64,000 nt of DNA from Aquisalibacillus elongatus. GTDB taxonomy: Bacteria; Bacillota; Bacilli; Bacillales; Alkalibacillaceae. A model generated the notes under the pieces. It saw only the letters and a list, made by a program, of their open reading frames with translations, ran no database searches and was not told the DNA's origin. The stretch is from the NCBI RefSeq assembly GCF_003843875.1, contig NZ_RKRF01000008.1, forward strand, positions 434,001-498,000. The letters run 5' to 3'. Positions 1-10,012 of the stretch are shown piece by piece; position 1 is the first letter of the stretch; each line of letters opens with the position of its first letter. A program made the position numbers and the translations under genes.

Positions 1-107
1 TTTACGTCATTGATTTATTATGTACTGGGCTTGCGTTAGAAGAAAAAGAACAGTCATTAGACATGAAACAAAAAACGGCAGAAGCCGTCGTTAATAAAAT
101 TTACTAG
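1..107 (+). CDS. 3' end of an unidentified gene (truncated by window start)
   Basis: The last 34 codons of a gene that begins before the window, read from base 3 to a TAG stop at 105-107. The visible tail is hydrophilic and helical-looking, rich in Glu, Lys and Gln, and holds no motif I recognise. It ends 21 bases before nagA on the same strand, so it is probably the preceding gene of the nag operon. Its function cannot be told from this fragment. Confidence 0.6.
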   Translation, partial: YVIDLLCTGLALEEKEQSLDMKQKTAEAVVNKIY

Positions 108-128
108 ACATAGAAAGCGTGATGCAGA

Positions 129-1295
129 TTGGAACAGACATTACTCATTAAAGGTGGTCAGATTATAACGCCCGAACGCTATCTATCGAACGGTTGGCTA
201 TATATAAAAGATGGTGTTATTCAAGATATAGGAAGCGAAGACCAAATCCCCCTGTATGAAGCAGGAAATACGATTCACTTGCAACAGGGTGAATATGTGT
301 TTCCTGGGTTTATAGATATACATATTCATGGTGCGTCTGGTTACGATTTTATGGATGGTCAAGAAGCTGTTGAATCCATTGCTCATGTTCTACCACAAGA
401 AGGAACAACGAGTTTTTTAGCGACGACAATTACATCAGATGAAAACACCACAATAAAAGCCTTAGAGGGGATTGCTGCTTACGCTAAACGACCATCAAAA
501 GGGGCAGAACTTTTAGGAGTGCACCTTGAAGGGCCGTTTATCAATCCAGTTTTTGCAGGTGCCCAACCTATTTCAGCTATTCAAGTCCCCAATATAGAAC
601 AGTTTAAGTATTGGAATGAAGTAGCAGACCAACTAATTAAGGTCGTTACCCTTGCATCTGAACAACCAAACGGTAATTCGTTAATAGATTTCCTTCATAA
701 CCAACGCATTGTCCCGTCAATTGGACACTCAAATGCGACTTTTGAAGAGGTTCAATTAGCTATAGAAAGCGGTTTGAAGCATGCCACTCATTTTTATAAT
801 GCGATGAGTAAACTACATCACCGTGAACCAGGCGTGGTTGGCTCCGTTTTACTTTCGGACCTCTATGCTGAGATTATTTTTGACGGTATTCATGTACGCG
901 ATGAAATGGTTGAACTAGCGGTACGCATGAAAACGTCAGACCGTATGATTTTAATAACTGATTCCATGAGAGGAAAAAATTTATCAAACGGTTCTTATGA
1001 CTTAGGAGGTCAGCAAGTTACATTAAATAACGGTGAAGCTAGATTAAATGATGGTACCTTAGCAGGAAGTGTTCTGAAAATGAATGAAGCGGTCCGTCAC
1101 ATGAGTCAGATTAACGATGTGTCTTTAATTGACTTAGCCAAAATGAGTTCTATGAATGCCGCCCAGTCATTAGGACTAACGTCGAAAGGAAGCCTTGATG
1201 TTGGAAAAGATGCTGATGTCGTCATCATGGATCGCCAATTTAATGTCAACCAAACAATTGTAGATGGCAACGTGGTATATGAAGTAGAGGAGTGA
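129..1295 (+). CDS. nagA: N-acetylglucosamine-6-phosphate deacetylase
   Basis: Removes the acetyl group from GlcNAc-6-phosphate in the cytoplasm, giving glucosamine-6-phosphate for NagB. The 388-residue length is normal for the family. Amidohydrolase signatures appear in order: HIHG near residue 65 (metal site), HLEGPF near 135 with the metal-ligand Glu, GHSNAT near 200, ATHFYNAM near 220, DGIHV, and ITDSM near 275 with the catalytic Asp. The start is TTG at 129. An in-frame stop at 120-122 excludes a longer form, and the ribosome site is weak. The gene overlaps or abuts nagB in a nagA-nagB-ROK operon. Identification is firm; the exact start is moderately sure. Confidence 0.95.
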   Translation: MEQTLLIKGGQIITPERYLSNGWLYIKDGVIQDIGSEDQIPLYEAGNTIHLQQGEYVFPGFIDIHIHGASGYDFMDGQEAVESIAHVLPQEGTTSFLATTITSDENTTIKALEGIAAYAKRPSKGAELLGVHLEGPFINPVFAGAQPISAIQVPNIEQFKYWNEVADQLIKVVTLASEQPNGNSLIDFLHNQRIVPSIGHSNATFEEVQLAIESGLKHATHFYNAMSKLHHREPGVVGSVLLSDLYAEIIFDGIHVRDEMVELAVRMKTSDRMILITDSMRGKNLSNGSYDLGGQQVTLNNGEARLNDGTLAGSVLKMNEAVRHMSQINDVSLIDLAKMSSMNAAQSLGLTSKGSLDVGKDADVVIMDRQFNVNQTIVDGNVVYEVEE

Positions 1296-1303
1296 CTTTG
1301 AAC

Positions 1304-2044
1304 ATGAAAGTTATGGTAGTAGAGAATTATAAAGAACTAAGTCAGAAAAGTGCTCAAATGTTTTATCAATCAATTATTAATAAACGAGCCATTAATTTAG
1401 GACTCGCAACTGGTGGCACTCCCGTCGGCTTCTACCAGGAGCTTGTTAAGTTTTTAAAAGGTCATGATATGACAGAATGTATTAGAACGTTTAATTTAGA
1501 CGAATATATTGGTCTTTCCAAAGGAAACCCCAATAGTTTCTACACGTTTATGAATGATCATTTTTATAAACCGTTAAATCTTTCAGATGATCAAACGTTT
1601 ATTCCTAATGGAAAAGCGGATGATTTAGAAGATGAGTCTAGTCAATATGAAACATTAATTCAATCGTATGGTGGGATAGATTTGCAACTACTAGGTGTTG
1701 GTGAAAATGGACATATTGGCTTCAATGAACCGGGTAGTCATTTTGAACAGAGAACGCATGTCGTTAACTTAAAGCCTTCGACGGTTCAGGCTAATGCTAG
1801 ATTCTTTAATTCTATTAAAGATGTTCCGAAAAAAGCCATTACGATGGGAATCGGTACGATATTAGATGCTAAAGAAATTATCGTGATTGCCAATGGAGAA
1901 CATAAAGCTGAAGCCATTTACCAATTAGTCCATGGAGAGAAATCAAGAAATTGGCCAATTACGGCATTAAAAGGTCATTCAAATGTAACGGTGATTCTAG
2001 ATGAAGCAGCTGCAAACAAAGTTAAACTCAGACAGGCTACATAG
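1304..2044 (+). CDS. nagB: glucosamine-6-phosphate deaminase
   Basis: Converts glucosamine-6-phosphate to fructose-6-phosphate and ammonia, feeding amino sugars into glycolysis. Family signatures seen: GLATGGTP near residue 35 (phosphate loop), FNLDEYIG near 65 with the catalytic Asp, GVGENGHIGFNEPG near 130-145 with the catalytic His, and TMGIGTI near 185. ATG 1304 gives the usual N-terminus (MKVMVVENY) and lies 11 bases after GAGGAG. GTG 1292 and TTG 1298 in the same frame are alternatives, and TTG 1298 has better spacing to that site. nagA stops at 1295, so the two are probably translationally coupled. Confidence 0.93.
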   Translation: MKVMVVENYKELSQKSAQMFYQSIINKRAINLGLATGGTPVGFYQELVKFLKGHDMTECIRTFNLDEYIGLSKGNPNSFYTFMNDHFYKPLNLSDDQTFIPNGKADDLEDESSQYETLIQSYGGIDLQLLGVGENGHIGFNEPGSHFEQRTHVVNLKPSTVQANARFFNSIKDVPKKAITMGIGTILDAKEIIVIANGEHKAEAIYQLVHGEKSRNWPITALKGHSNVTVILDEAAANKVKLRQAT

Positions 2045-2058
2045 AGGAGGAGCACGTT

Positions 2059-2958
2059 TTGAAAACAGTTGGTATTGATATTGGTGGTACCAAAATATTG
2101 GGTGTTGTTTTGAATGAACATGGACAAGTATTAGAACAAAAAGAAATTCCTACCTCTATCGAAGCAGGGAAAGAATCAATCTTAAATAGTTTAGTAGAGT
2201 TAACGGAGCAACTAATGCTAGATCAAACAGTTCAAGGGATAGGTATAGGAAGTGCCGGTAGAATTGATGTGGATGAGGGTAGTGTTTATTATGCAACGCC
2301 TAACTTACCAGACTGGACTGGTGTTAATCTTAAAAAACGTATAGAAGAAACGTTTCAACTTCCGGTGACGGTTGATAATGATGTGAATGTAGCAAGCATT
2401 TCAGAGAAGTGGATCGGAGCGGCACAAGATCTTGAATCCTTTGTCTTAATTACCATTGGTACGGGAATCGCAGCATCCGTTTGGGTTAAAGGAGAATTAC
2501 TACACGGTCAGCATTGGAGTTCTGGTGAAATCGGACATATGATCTTATACCCAAATGGAATTCTATGTAACTGTGGCCAAAAAGGTTGTCTTGAACAATA
2601 TGTGAGTGGAAGCGCCCTTCATAAGCTTTATAACTCGCAATCAATGAAACAAGTTCAAAATGGGAGAGAGTTTTTTGAACAACTAGACGAAGGAGACCTG
2701 CAAGCTCAAGCTGTTTTGGATCAATTTGTTGAAGATTTCTCCGTGGCCTTGATCAATTTAAGTCACACATTTGATCCTGAAGCGTTTATCATAGGTGGCG
2801 GATTAATCAAAACGAAAGATTATTGGTGGCATAGATTAATTGAACAATTCGAGCAAAACAGTAGTTCAAGTTTTAAAACCATTAATCTACGAGAGACAAG
2901 ACTTGGAACGATGTCGAGTGCTGTAGGTGCAGCGAAGATGGTGATGAGTAACATATAG
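2059..2958 (+). CDS. ROK-family sugar kinase, probable N-acetylglucosamine kinase
   Basis: Phosphorylates a sugar with ATP in the cytoplasm. The ATP loop GIDIGGTK is at residues 5-12, the catalytic Asp lies in DNDVNVA near residue 105, and the ROK zinc motif CNCGQKGC follows a GEIGHM helix near 160-180. Length 299 is normal for ROK. It starts with TTG at 2059 behind GAGGAGG. Sitting directly after nagA-nagB, its likely substrate is free GlcNAc, which would supply GlcNAc-6-phosphate to NagA. Glucose or another hexose is possible, since ROK proteins are often misassigned by substrate. No DNA-binding domain is present, so it is not a NagC-type repressor. Confidence 0.85.
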   Translation: MKTVGIDIGGTKILGVVLNEHGQVLEQKEIPTSIEAGKESILNSLVELTEQLMLDQTVQGIGIGSAGRIDVDEGSVYYATPNLPDWTGVNLKKRIEETFQLPVTVDNDVNVASISEKWIGAAQDLESFVLITIGTGIAASVWVKGELLHGQHWSSGEIGHMILYPNGILCNCGQKGCLEQYVSGSALHKLYNSQSMKQVQNGREFFEQLDEGDLQAQAVLDQFVEDFSVALINLSHTFDPEAFIIGGGLIKTKDYWWHRLIEQFEQNSSSSFKTINLRETRLGTMSSAVGAAKMVMSNI

Positions 2959-2962
2959 AAAA

Positions 2963-3010
2963 ATACCCCTAGTCGTGATGGTTTCACATCATGACTGGGG
3001 GTATATTTTT
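2963..3010. terminator. bidirectional rho-independent terminator
   Basis: An 18-bp nearly perfect stem (2963-2980 with 2987-3004) with a GGGG/CCCC core and a 6-base loop. T-rich tails lie on both sides: TTTTT after it on the plus strand, and AAAAA before it, which is a T-run for minus transcription. It separates the convergent nag operon and the propeller gene. Confidence 0.85.
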
Positions 3011-3020
3011 AAAAGGAAAG

Positions 3021-4991
3021 TTATTCTGTGATATATTTAAATAGTTTATAGTCTCTTGCGAAGTATACGTCACCATAATTGTCCTGTGCAAAGAGCAAAG
3101 CATCTTCTGCTAACGTTTCATGTTCTAGTGTTTCCGGATTAAGTTTGAATACCTCGCCGTGAGTTTGACCATAAATTTGGCCGTCGTCGTTAAACGAAAT
3201 GAATCCGCCGCGCCAAGAATGGCTAACAGAATCCCAATTCATTGGGTAGAGCTCCACTGATTCAACTACTTGTTGAGACTCCACATCAAATTTAAATACT
3301 TTACCTGATGTTAATCCCCATAAATAGCCTTCATCATCGAAAGTCAGTGAAGTAATGGCTTTTTCACCTTCAATTGGTGTCATTTCATATAATTTTTCCT
3401 TAGTATTTACATCATAGGCAAATAATTTAGCGTTTTCTTCGGTCGGCTCTATACCTAAACCGCCCCAAACCGTTGTTCCACCATATACAATATCGTCATC
3501 TTTACTAGCTAAAGAAGCAATGCTTTGGTTTTGGACAACGTGTCGTTCGGACGTGTATTCGTCAGTAGATGGATCGTAGAGTGCTAATACGCCTCCAAGT
3601 TTTCCGTAATCGGGGATTGTCCCGACTGCGAGTAAATCACCAACAGATGTCAAGGCAAATGGTCGATCTTGTTCTTGGTCTTTTAAGTCGAAAACCTTTT
3701 GTGGATTGGTGCCATATTCATAAGGTTGTGAAGGGTCATAAGAAAAGATTTCTGCACCAGTATAGACGCCCATGTAAAGATTATCTTGGTGAGTCGTCAT
3801 CCCTTCTATTTGTCCCATACCCTTAAATTCAGTTAGCTTGTCTTCCTCAACATCGTATTGAGCTAATCCACCTGAGAAATAACCACCTACATATATGTTA
3901 CCATCTGGGCCTTGGGCTAGAGATTGAATGTCCACAGGCTCACCAGCGATTTGTCCGGGTGTAACTTCCACATTACCTGTAATCGGATTATATTTATTGA
4001 TGTTACCGTTCCATTCTGTTGTCACAAGTGTTTTGCCAGGGAATTCCTTCGTATCAAATTCAAACCAGCCAAACCCTCTAGCTCGTGGAAAATCAACACC
4101 TGTATCGGTGAGTTCTAATGAGTTTAGGTTGTACTCATGTAATTTTCCTCCGCGAACCATATACACATTATTTTTAGGACCAGCAGGTGAAATATCTAGT
4201 CCGTCAACACCCTCAATTTCATCAACGATTTCCATCGTCTTAAGGTCGTATACAAGTGTTGTAGCAACACCTGTTACACGTGCAAATAATTTGTTTCTTA
4301 CAACATCCATATCATAGACGTTTGTTTGATCATCAAACTTTTCAGGTAAATCGATGATGGTTTTCTCACCTGTTTTTAAATCTAACTCAACTAAGTTTGG
4401 TCCATTTGTACCGACACCTACATATGCCTTATCTTTGTAAATATCAATACTTCTAGCATATTGTTGTCCCTCGACCATTGAACCATAGTCATGGAATTCA
4501 TCTGTGTCGGGATCATATTTAACGACTTTTGCATTCGGATAAGTACCACTATAAATGTTACCGTCACTGTCGGAGGCAATTCTCCAAATAAAGCTTTCTC
4601 CCGGAATGTTACCTAAATGTTCAAGTTCACCAGAGCCTGGAACATAGCGGTAAAGTCCTGCGTTAGAGTATGTTCCAACGTAAGCATTTCCATCAGGGTC
4701 CACAGTAACTCCCCAAGAGCTGCTTGCTCCTTCTAAGTCAAAGCTATCTACCAAATCTCCTGTATCGGCATTTACGACGTTAAACTTCCCTGGAGAACCG
4801 CCGGCTACTGCATATACATAATTTTCGCCATCAGGACCTTGGCCATATGCAGCTCCAGGGATTGATACCGCATTAATTGCAGTACCTAGCTCCTTCTCCC
4901 GGTCTTCATCTGCATTCGAATTCAATGTTGAAAAAGTAATAACTGTTAAACCTAGAATCATAGAAAGAATAACTAATAGTTTCTTAGACAT
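3021..4991 (-). CDS. secreted beta-propeller (PQQ/NHL/YVTN-like repeat) protein
   Basis: A 656-residue exported protein of unknown function. Residues 1-27 form a signal peptide (Lys-Lys, hydrophobic stretch, Ser-Asn-Ala-Asp cleavage region). The rest is built from recurring blades of about 45-55 residues with motifs such as DGNIYSGTYPNAKVVKYDP and DGNIYVGGYFSGG. This is the YVTN/NHL style of a beta-propeller, perhaps two stacked ones given the length. It is strongly acidic, fitting secretion in a saline habitat. ATG 4991 follows AAGGGTGG. It lies alone between nag and maltodextrin genes with a LacI-type operator upstream, suggesting carbohydrate-linked expression. A paralogue lies at 48491-51247. 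Substrate or ligand is unknown. Confidence 0.75.
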   Translation of the reverse strand: MSKKLLVILSMILGLTVITFSTLNSNADEDREKELGTAINAVSIPGAAYGQGPDGENYVYAVAGGSPGKFNVVNADTGDLVDSFDLEGASSSWGVTVDPDGNAYVGTYSNAGLYRYVPGSGELEHLGNIPGESFIWRIASDSDGNIYSGTYPNAKVVKYDPDTDEFHDYGSMVEGQQYARSIDIYKDKAYVGVGTNGPNLVELDLKTGEKTIIDLPEKFDDQTNVYDMDVVRNKLFARVTGVATTLVYDLKTMEIVDEIEGVDGLDISPAGPKNNVYMVRGGKLHEYNLNSLELTDTGVDFPRARGFGWFEFDTKEFPGKTLVTTEWNGNINKYNPITGNVEVTPGQIAGEPVDIQSLAQGPDGNIYVGGYFSGGLAQYDVEEDKLTEFKGMGQIEGMTTHQDNLYMGVYTGAEIFSYDPSQPYEYGTNPQKVFDLKDQEQDRPFALTSVGDLLAVGTIPDYGKLGGVLALYDPSTDEYTSERHVVQNQSIASLASKDDDIVYGGTTVWGGLGIEPTEENAKLFAYDVNTKEKLYEMTPIEGEKAITSLTFDDEGYLWGLTSGKVFKFDVESQQVVESVELYPMNWDSVSHSWRGGFISFNDDGQIYGQTHGEVFKLNPETLEHETLAEDALLFAQDNYGDVYFARDYKLFKYITE

Positions 4992-5037
4992 TAAACCACC
5001 CTTATAATAGATTTTCAGTAAATCTTTAGGTGCTATT

Positions 5038-5053
5038 TTGTAACCGGTTACAA
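5038..5053. promoter_or_regulatory. LacI-family operator upstream of the propeller gene
   Basis: A perfect 16-bp palindrome, TTGTAACCGGTTACAA, with the central CG of LacI/GalR operators. It lies 47 bases before the propeller gene start. Its core GTAACCGGTTAC matches the pattern GTAANCGNTTAC, the same as the operator at 16205-16226 and unlike the maltodextrin operators near 7061-7273. Apart from this site, the promoter below and the terminator at 5228-5262, I see nothing in 4992-5295. Confidence 0.75.
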
Positions 5054-5090
5054 TTCTAATTTTAATAGGTTGTCGTTTGAAGACAAGTCT

Positions 5091-5118
5091 ATAATGTGTC
5101 TATAAGTCTGTATTTCAA
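5091..5118 (-). promoter_or_regulatory. possible sigma-A promoter of the propeller gene
   Basis: On the minus strand TTGAAA (5113-5118) is followed after 16 bases by CATTAT (5091-5096), a weak sigma-A match. A transcript starting near 5084 would put the palindrome at 5038-5053 just downstream, a classical repressor position. Only moderately convincing. Confidence 0.35.
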
Positions 5119-5227
5119 AAATCGTTGAATAGTCCTAAAAATATAGTTTTATATGTCATTTTAGTCAAATACATAGGGATTGTTTTATATTTCGACGATA
5201 TAGGTGGAGATGTGGACATAAATGAAA

Positions 5228-5262
5228 GGAAGACCCCTTGGATAATGGGATCTTCCTTAGAT
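5228..5262 (-). terminator. terminator of the GH13 gene
   Basis: GGAAGACCC (5228-5236) pairs with GGGATCTTCC (5247-5256) with one bulge. On the minus strand the stem is followed by a T-rich stretch (CCTTTCATTT). It lies 40-70 bases past the stop of the gene at 5296. Confidence 0.55.
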
Positions 5263-5295
5263 TCGGGTTACAAAATAATAGACAACACTTACCAG

Positions 5296-7121
<1,826 letters not shown>

Positions 7122-7152
7122 AAGTTTTTTAATAAAAATTTAAAAAATTTTC

Positions 7153-7182
7153 TTGCAATTAATAGTGATAGGTGATTATAAT
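7153..7182 (+). promoter_or_regulatory. sigma-A promoter of the maltodextrin ABC operon
   Basis: TTGCAA (7153-7158), 18-base spacer, TATAAT (7177-7182). The expected transcript start near 7189 lies just before two LacI-type operators, so repression by road-block or occlusion is plausible. Confidence 0.65.
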
Positions 7183-7194
7183 TAGAGGTAAGTT

Positions 7195-7210
7195 ATGCAA
7201 ACGTTTTCAT
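7195..7210. promoter_or_regulatory. LacI-type operator 1 of the maltodextrin operon
   Basis: ATGCAAACGTTTTCAT: central CG with GCAA and TTTC arms. The inner 14 bases also match the CcpA cre consensus (TGWAANCGNTNWCA) at all but one position, so it could be a MalR-type operator, a cre, or both. Confidence 0.6.
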
Positions 7211-7257
7211 TACATAAACTAGCATTTGAAATCGCTTCCTTTTATTTTTGGCTCGTA

Positions 7258-7273
7258 ATGCAAACGATTGCAT
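7258..7273. promoter_or_regulatory. LacI-type operator 2 of the maltodextrin operon
   Basis: ATGCAAACGATTGCAT, a 16-bp palindrome broken only at the innermost A/A pair, with central CG. It is 63 bp from operator 1 (six helical turns), between the promoter and the mdxE ribosome site. Confidence 0.7.
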
Positions 7274-7309
7274 AGATGTTATTAAAGTTTATTAAGGGGG
7301 ATATTTTTC

Positions 7310-8626
7310 ATGAAGAAACGTTTGATTTTATTCATGGCTTTAATGTTATCACTTACGTTAGTGTTAGCAGCTTGTGGTCCTGATCGTGATTCGTCTGATG
7401 GTGAATCGGATGACGACCAAACAGAAGATACGAATAACGATGATGAGGGTAATGAATCAGAAGGTGATTCAGACAAACCTGAAGAATTGTTAGTTTGGGC
7501 AGATGAGGATAAAAGCGAAGGTATTGAAGAAGCAGTAACGGCTTTTGAAGAAGAGCATGGGATTGAAGTTAAAGTTGAAGAATTAGAAATGGCGACAAAA
7601 CAAAGAGAACAACTAAGATTAGACGGTCCAGCTGGTACAGGTCCTGATGTTATTACGGTTCCGCATGACCAAATTGGACAGTTAGTCAACGAAGGTCTAG
7701 TAGCACCGTTAGAGGTTGAAAAATCTGTACTAGATCGTTACACTGAGTCATCTTTAGACGCGGTAACGTATGAAGGTGAAGTTTACGGTTTACCGAAAGC
7801 AACTGAAACTCCAGTATTCTTCTATAATAAAGAGCATTTAGATGAAGCACCTGAAACATTTGATGAGCTTTACGAATTCTCGACTGATTTCACAGATGGT
7901 GATCAGTTTGGTTTCTTAGCACTGTGGGATAACTATTACTTCTCTCATGGTATTTTATCGACTTACGGTGGTTACGTATTTAATGAATCAGACGGCGTTA
8001 TGGATTCTAGTGACGTTGGTTTAAATAACGAAGGCGCGATTGAAGGTGCGCAGTACATCCAGAAATGGTATGAAGAAGGATTGTTCCCTGAAGGTATCAT
8101 TGGTGAAAATGGTGGATCAGCTATGGAAGGACTATTTAATGACGGTCAAGTAGCCGCAAAAATGGACGGTCCATGGTCTGTATCTAGTATGAATGAAGAA
8201 GGAATCGATTTTGGCGTTTCACCAATGCCTAAGCTACAGAACGGTGAATATGCTCAAACATTCGTTGGTATTAAATCTTGGAACGTCAGTAACTATTCTG
8301 AGAATCAAGAATGGGCAACTGAATTAATCTCATTCTTATCGAACGAAGAAAATAGTAAGAAACGTTTTGAGATTACGAACGAGATTCCACCAGTTAAAGC
8401 ATTGATTGAGGACCCGATTATTGCTGATGACCCTGTAGCTGAAGCAGTTGCTATTCAGTCTCAGCGTGGTGTACCAATGCCAAACATTCCTGAAATGAGT
8501 CAGGTTTGGGAGCCAATGGCAACAGCACTTCAGTTAATTGCAATGGGTGAACAAGACGCAGAGCCAGCATTAAATGATGCGGTTAAAGCAATCGAAGAAA
8601 ATATTCAATTAAGTCAAGAAGAGTAA
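7310..8626 (+). CDS. mdxE: maltodextrin-binding lipoprotein of ABC transporter
   Basis: An extracellular substrate-binding protein that captures maltose/maltodextrin and delivers it to the MdxFG permease. The signal peptide has a lipobox LAAC at residues 19-22, so the mature protein is lipid-anchored at Cys22. A strongly acidic linker (about residues 24-55, mostly Asp, Glu, Ser) leads into the type-1 solute-binding fold, with motifs such as WADEDKSEGIEEAV and FNDGQVAAKMDGPW typical of MalE proteins. Length 438 is usual. ATG 7310 follows AAGGGGG. It is first gene of the mdxEFG-GH31-regulator run and is placed behind two LacI operators. Confidence 0.93.
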   Translation: MKKRLILFMALMLSLTLVLAACGPDRDSSDGESDDDQTEDTNNDDEGNESEGDSDKPEELLVWADEDKSEGIEEAVTAFEEEHGIEVKVEELEMATKQREQLRLDGPAGTGPDVITVPHDQIGQLVNEGLVAPLEVEKSVLDRYTESSLDAVTYEGEVYGLPKATETPVFFYNKEHLDEAPETFDELYEFSTDFTDGDQFGFLALWDNYYFSHGILSTYGGYVFNESDGVMDSSDVGLNNEGAIEGAQYIQKWYEEGLFPEGIIGENGGSAMEGLFNDGQVAAKMDGPWSVSSMNEEGIDFGVSPMPKLQNGEYAQTFVGIKSWNVSNYSENQEWATELISFLSNEENSKKRFEITNEIPPVKALIEDPIIADDPVAEAVAIQSQRGVPMPNIPEMSQVWEPMATALQLIAMGEQDAEPALNDAVKAIEENIQLSQEE

Positions 8627-8635
8627 GGTTTTATA

Positions 8636-8667
8636 GAACAGGCGGCGCAACAAATGGCTGCCTGTTC
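8636..8667 (+). other. intercistronic hairpin between mdxE and mdxF
   Basis: GAACAGGC (8636-8643) pairs perfectly with GCCTGTTC (8660-8667), with a further GC/GC pair inside. No T-run follows, so it is more likely an mRNA-stabilising or processing element than a terminator. It would favour the binding-protein message over the permeases. Confidence 0.6.
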
Positions 8668-8718
8668 ACCTATACATAATTTATGTTCCCTAGATAGATG
8701 AGAAAGGGAGTTTTTCAT

Positions 8719-10011
8719 ATGGACAAGAAAGAAATAAATTCAAATACCAATCATCGAAAAATTGCCATGTATTTGTCCGTCGTGCCTGGCGCAGGTCAGT
8801 TTTATAATAAGCAATACTTGAAAGGGTTGCTTTTTTTAATTTTAGGTGTTGTGTTTATTTCGGCTTTTAAAGATGTTATTAATATTGGACTTTGGGGGAT
8901 TGTCACATTAGGTGAAATCCCAATGGAAGACCATTCGATCTTTCTATTAGTTCAAGGGATTGTTGCCTTGATCGTTATAGCACTCGGGTTAGTTATCTAT
9001 TTTATTAATCTAAGAGATGCTTATAAAAATGGTAAGCGAAGAGATATGGGCTTAGAGAAGCATTCAATCCGTAAACAGTATCAAAACTTAATTGATACAG
9101 GTTTTCCATACTTAATGTTAACGCCAGGGTTTTTCTTATTAATATTCGTTGTTATTTTTCCAATTCTATTTGTGATTTTGCTATCATTTACGAATTATAG
9201 CCTTAACAACTCACCGCCTGCGAATCTAGTTGAATGGGTCGGTTTTAAAAACTATCAAGATATCTTCCAATTAGATATGTGGCGTAACACGTTCTTTAAT
9301 GTGTTTAAATGGACCATTATTTGGACGTTCCTAGCGACGACATTGCAAGTTGCGGTTGGTATGTTCTTAGCGGTATTAGTGAATCAGAAGGAATTAAAAT
9401 TCAAGAAAATCATCAGAACGATTTTTATCTTACCTTGGGCTGTTCCAGCGTTCGTATCTATTTTGGTATTCGCTGGAATGTTCAACAATTCATTTGGCAC
9501 GATTAACCAAGACATTTTAGGGTTCTTCGGCGTTGATGGCATTCCTTGGTTGACGGAACCATTCTGGACGAAGTTTGCGCTCATCATGATTCAATCCTGG
9601 CTTGGCTTTCCGTTTATTTTTGTCATGGTAACAGGTGTTCTGCAGTCTATTCCGAATGACTTGTACGAAGCGGCAACCATCGACGGCGCGGGTATTTGGC
9701 AAAAATTCAAATCGATTACGTTCCCGATTGTGATGTACGCAACGGCGCCGATCATGATTACGCAGTATACGTTTAACTTTAATAATTTTAATGTCATTTT
9801 CTTATTTAACGGTGGTGGCCCGTCAGTTGTCGGTCAGAATGGAGCAGGCGCTACGGATATCTTAATATCTTGGATTTATAAATTGACGTTAGAAGTCGGT
9901 CAGTACGGTAAAGCAGCAGCGATTACGATGATGTTATCACTGATTGTCATAGCTGTAGCGCTTTGGCAGTTTAGGAGAACAAGAGCATTCCAAGAAGAGG
10001 ATATGATGTAA
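8719..10011 (+). CDS. mdxF: maltodextrin ABC transporter permease, MalF type
   Basis: A membrane permease subunit paired with MdxG. It carries an extra N-terminal membrane region (about residues 15-110) with the motif PGAGQFYNKQYLKG, as in Gram-positive MdxF/MalF proteins. Six or so core helices follow, with the cytoplasmic EAA loop YEAATIDGAGIWQKFKSITFP near 330 that docks the ATPase. ATG 8719 is chosen because AAGGGAG lies 8 bases upstream; the in-frame start at 8698 has none. This gives 430 residues. No ATPase gene is in this operon; MsmX (54709-55830) is the likely motor. Confidence 0.92.
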   Translation: MDKKEINSNTNHRKIAMYLSVVPGAGQFYNKQYLKGLLFLILGVVFISAFKDVINIGLWGIVTLGEIPMEDHSIFLLVQGIVALIVIALGLVIYFINLRDAYKNGKRRDMGLEKHSIRKQYQNLIDTGFPYLMLTPGFFLLIFVVIFPILFVILLSFTNYSLNNSPPANLVEWVGFKNYQDIFQLDMWRNTFFNVFKWTIIWTFLATTLQVAVGMFLAVLVNQKELKFKKIIRTIFILPWAVPAFVSILVFAGMFNNSFGTINQDILGFFGVDGIPWLTEPFWTKFALIMIQSWLGFPFIFVMVTGVLQSIPNDLYEAATIDGAGIWQKFKSITFPIVMYATAPIMITQYTFNFNNFNVIFLFNGGGPSVVGQNGAGATDILISWIYKLTLEVGQYGKAAAITMMLSLIVIAVALWQFRRTRAFQEEDMM

Positions 10012-10012
10012 T

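Noticed and set aside
1-128. glmS-type ribozyme or riboswitch before the nag genes
   Set aside because: The upstream region is coding sequence of another gene, with no space or recognisable motif.
3569-4317. Plus-strand open frames inside the propeller gene
   Set aside because: Antisense shadows of a well-supported secreted protein; no ribosome sites.
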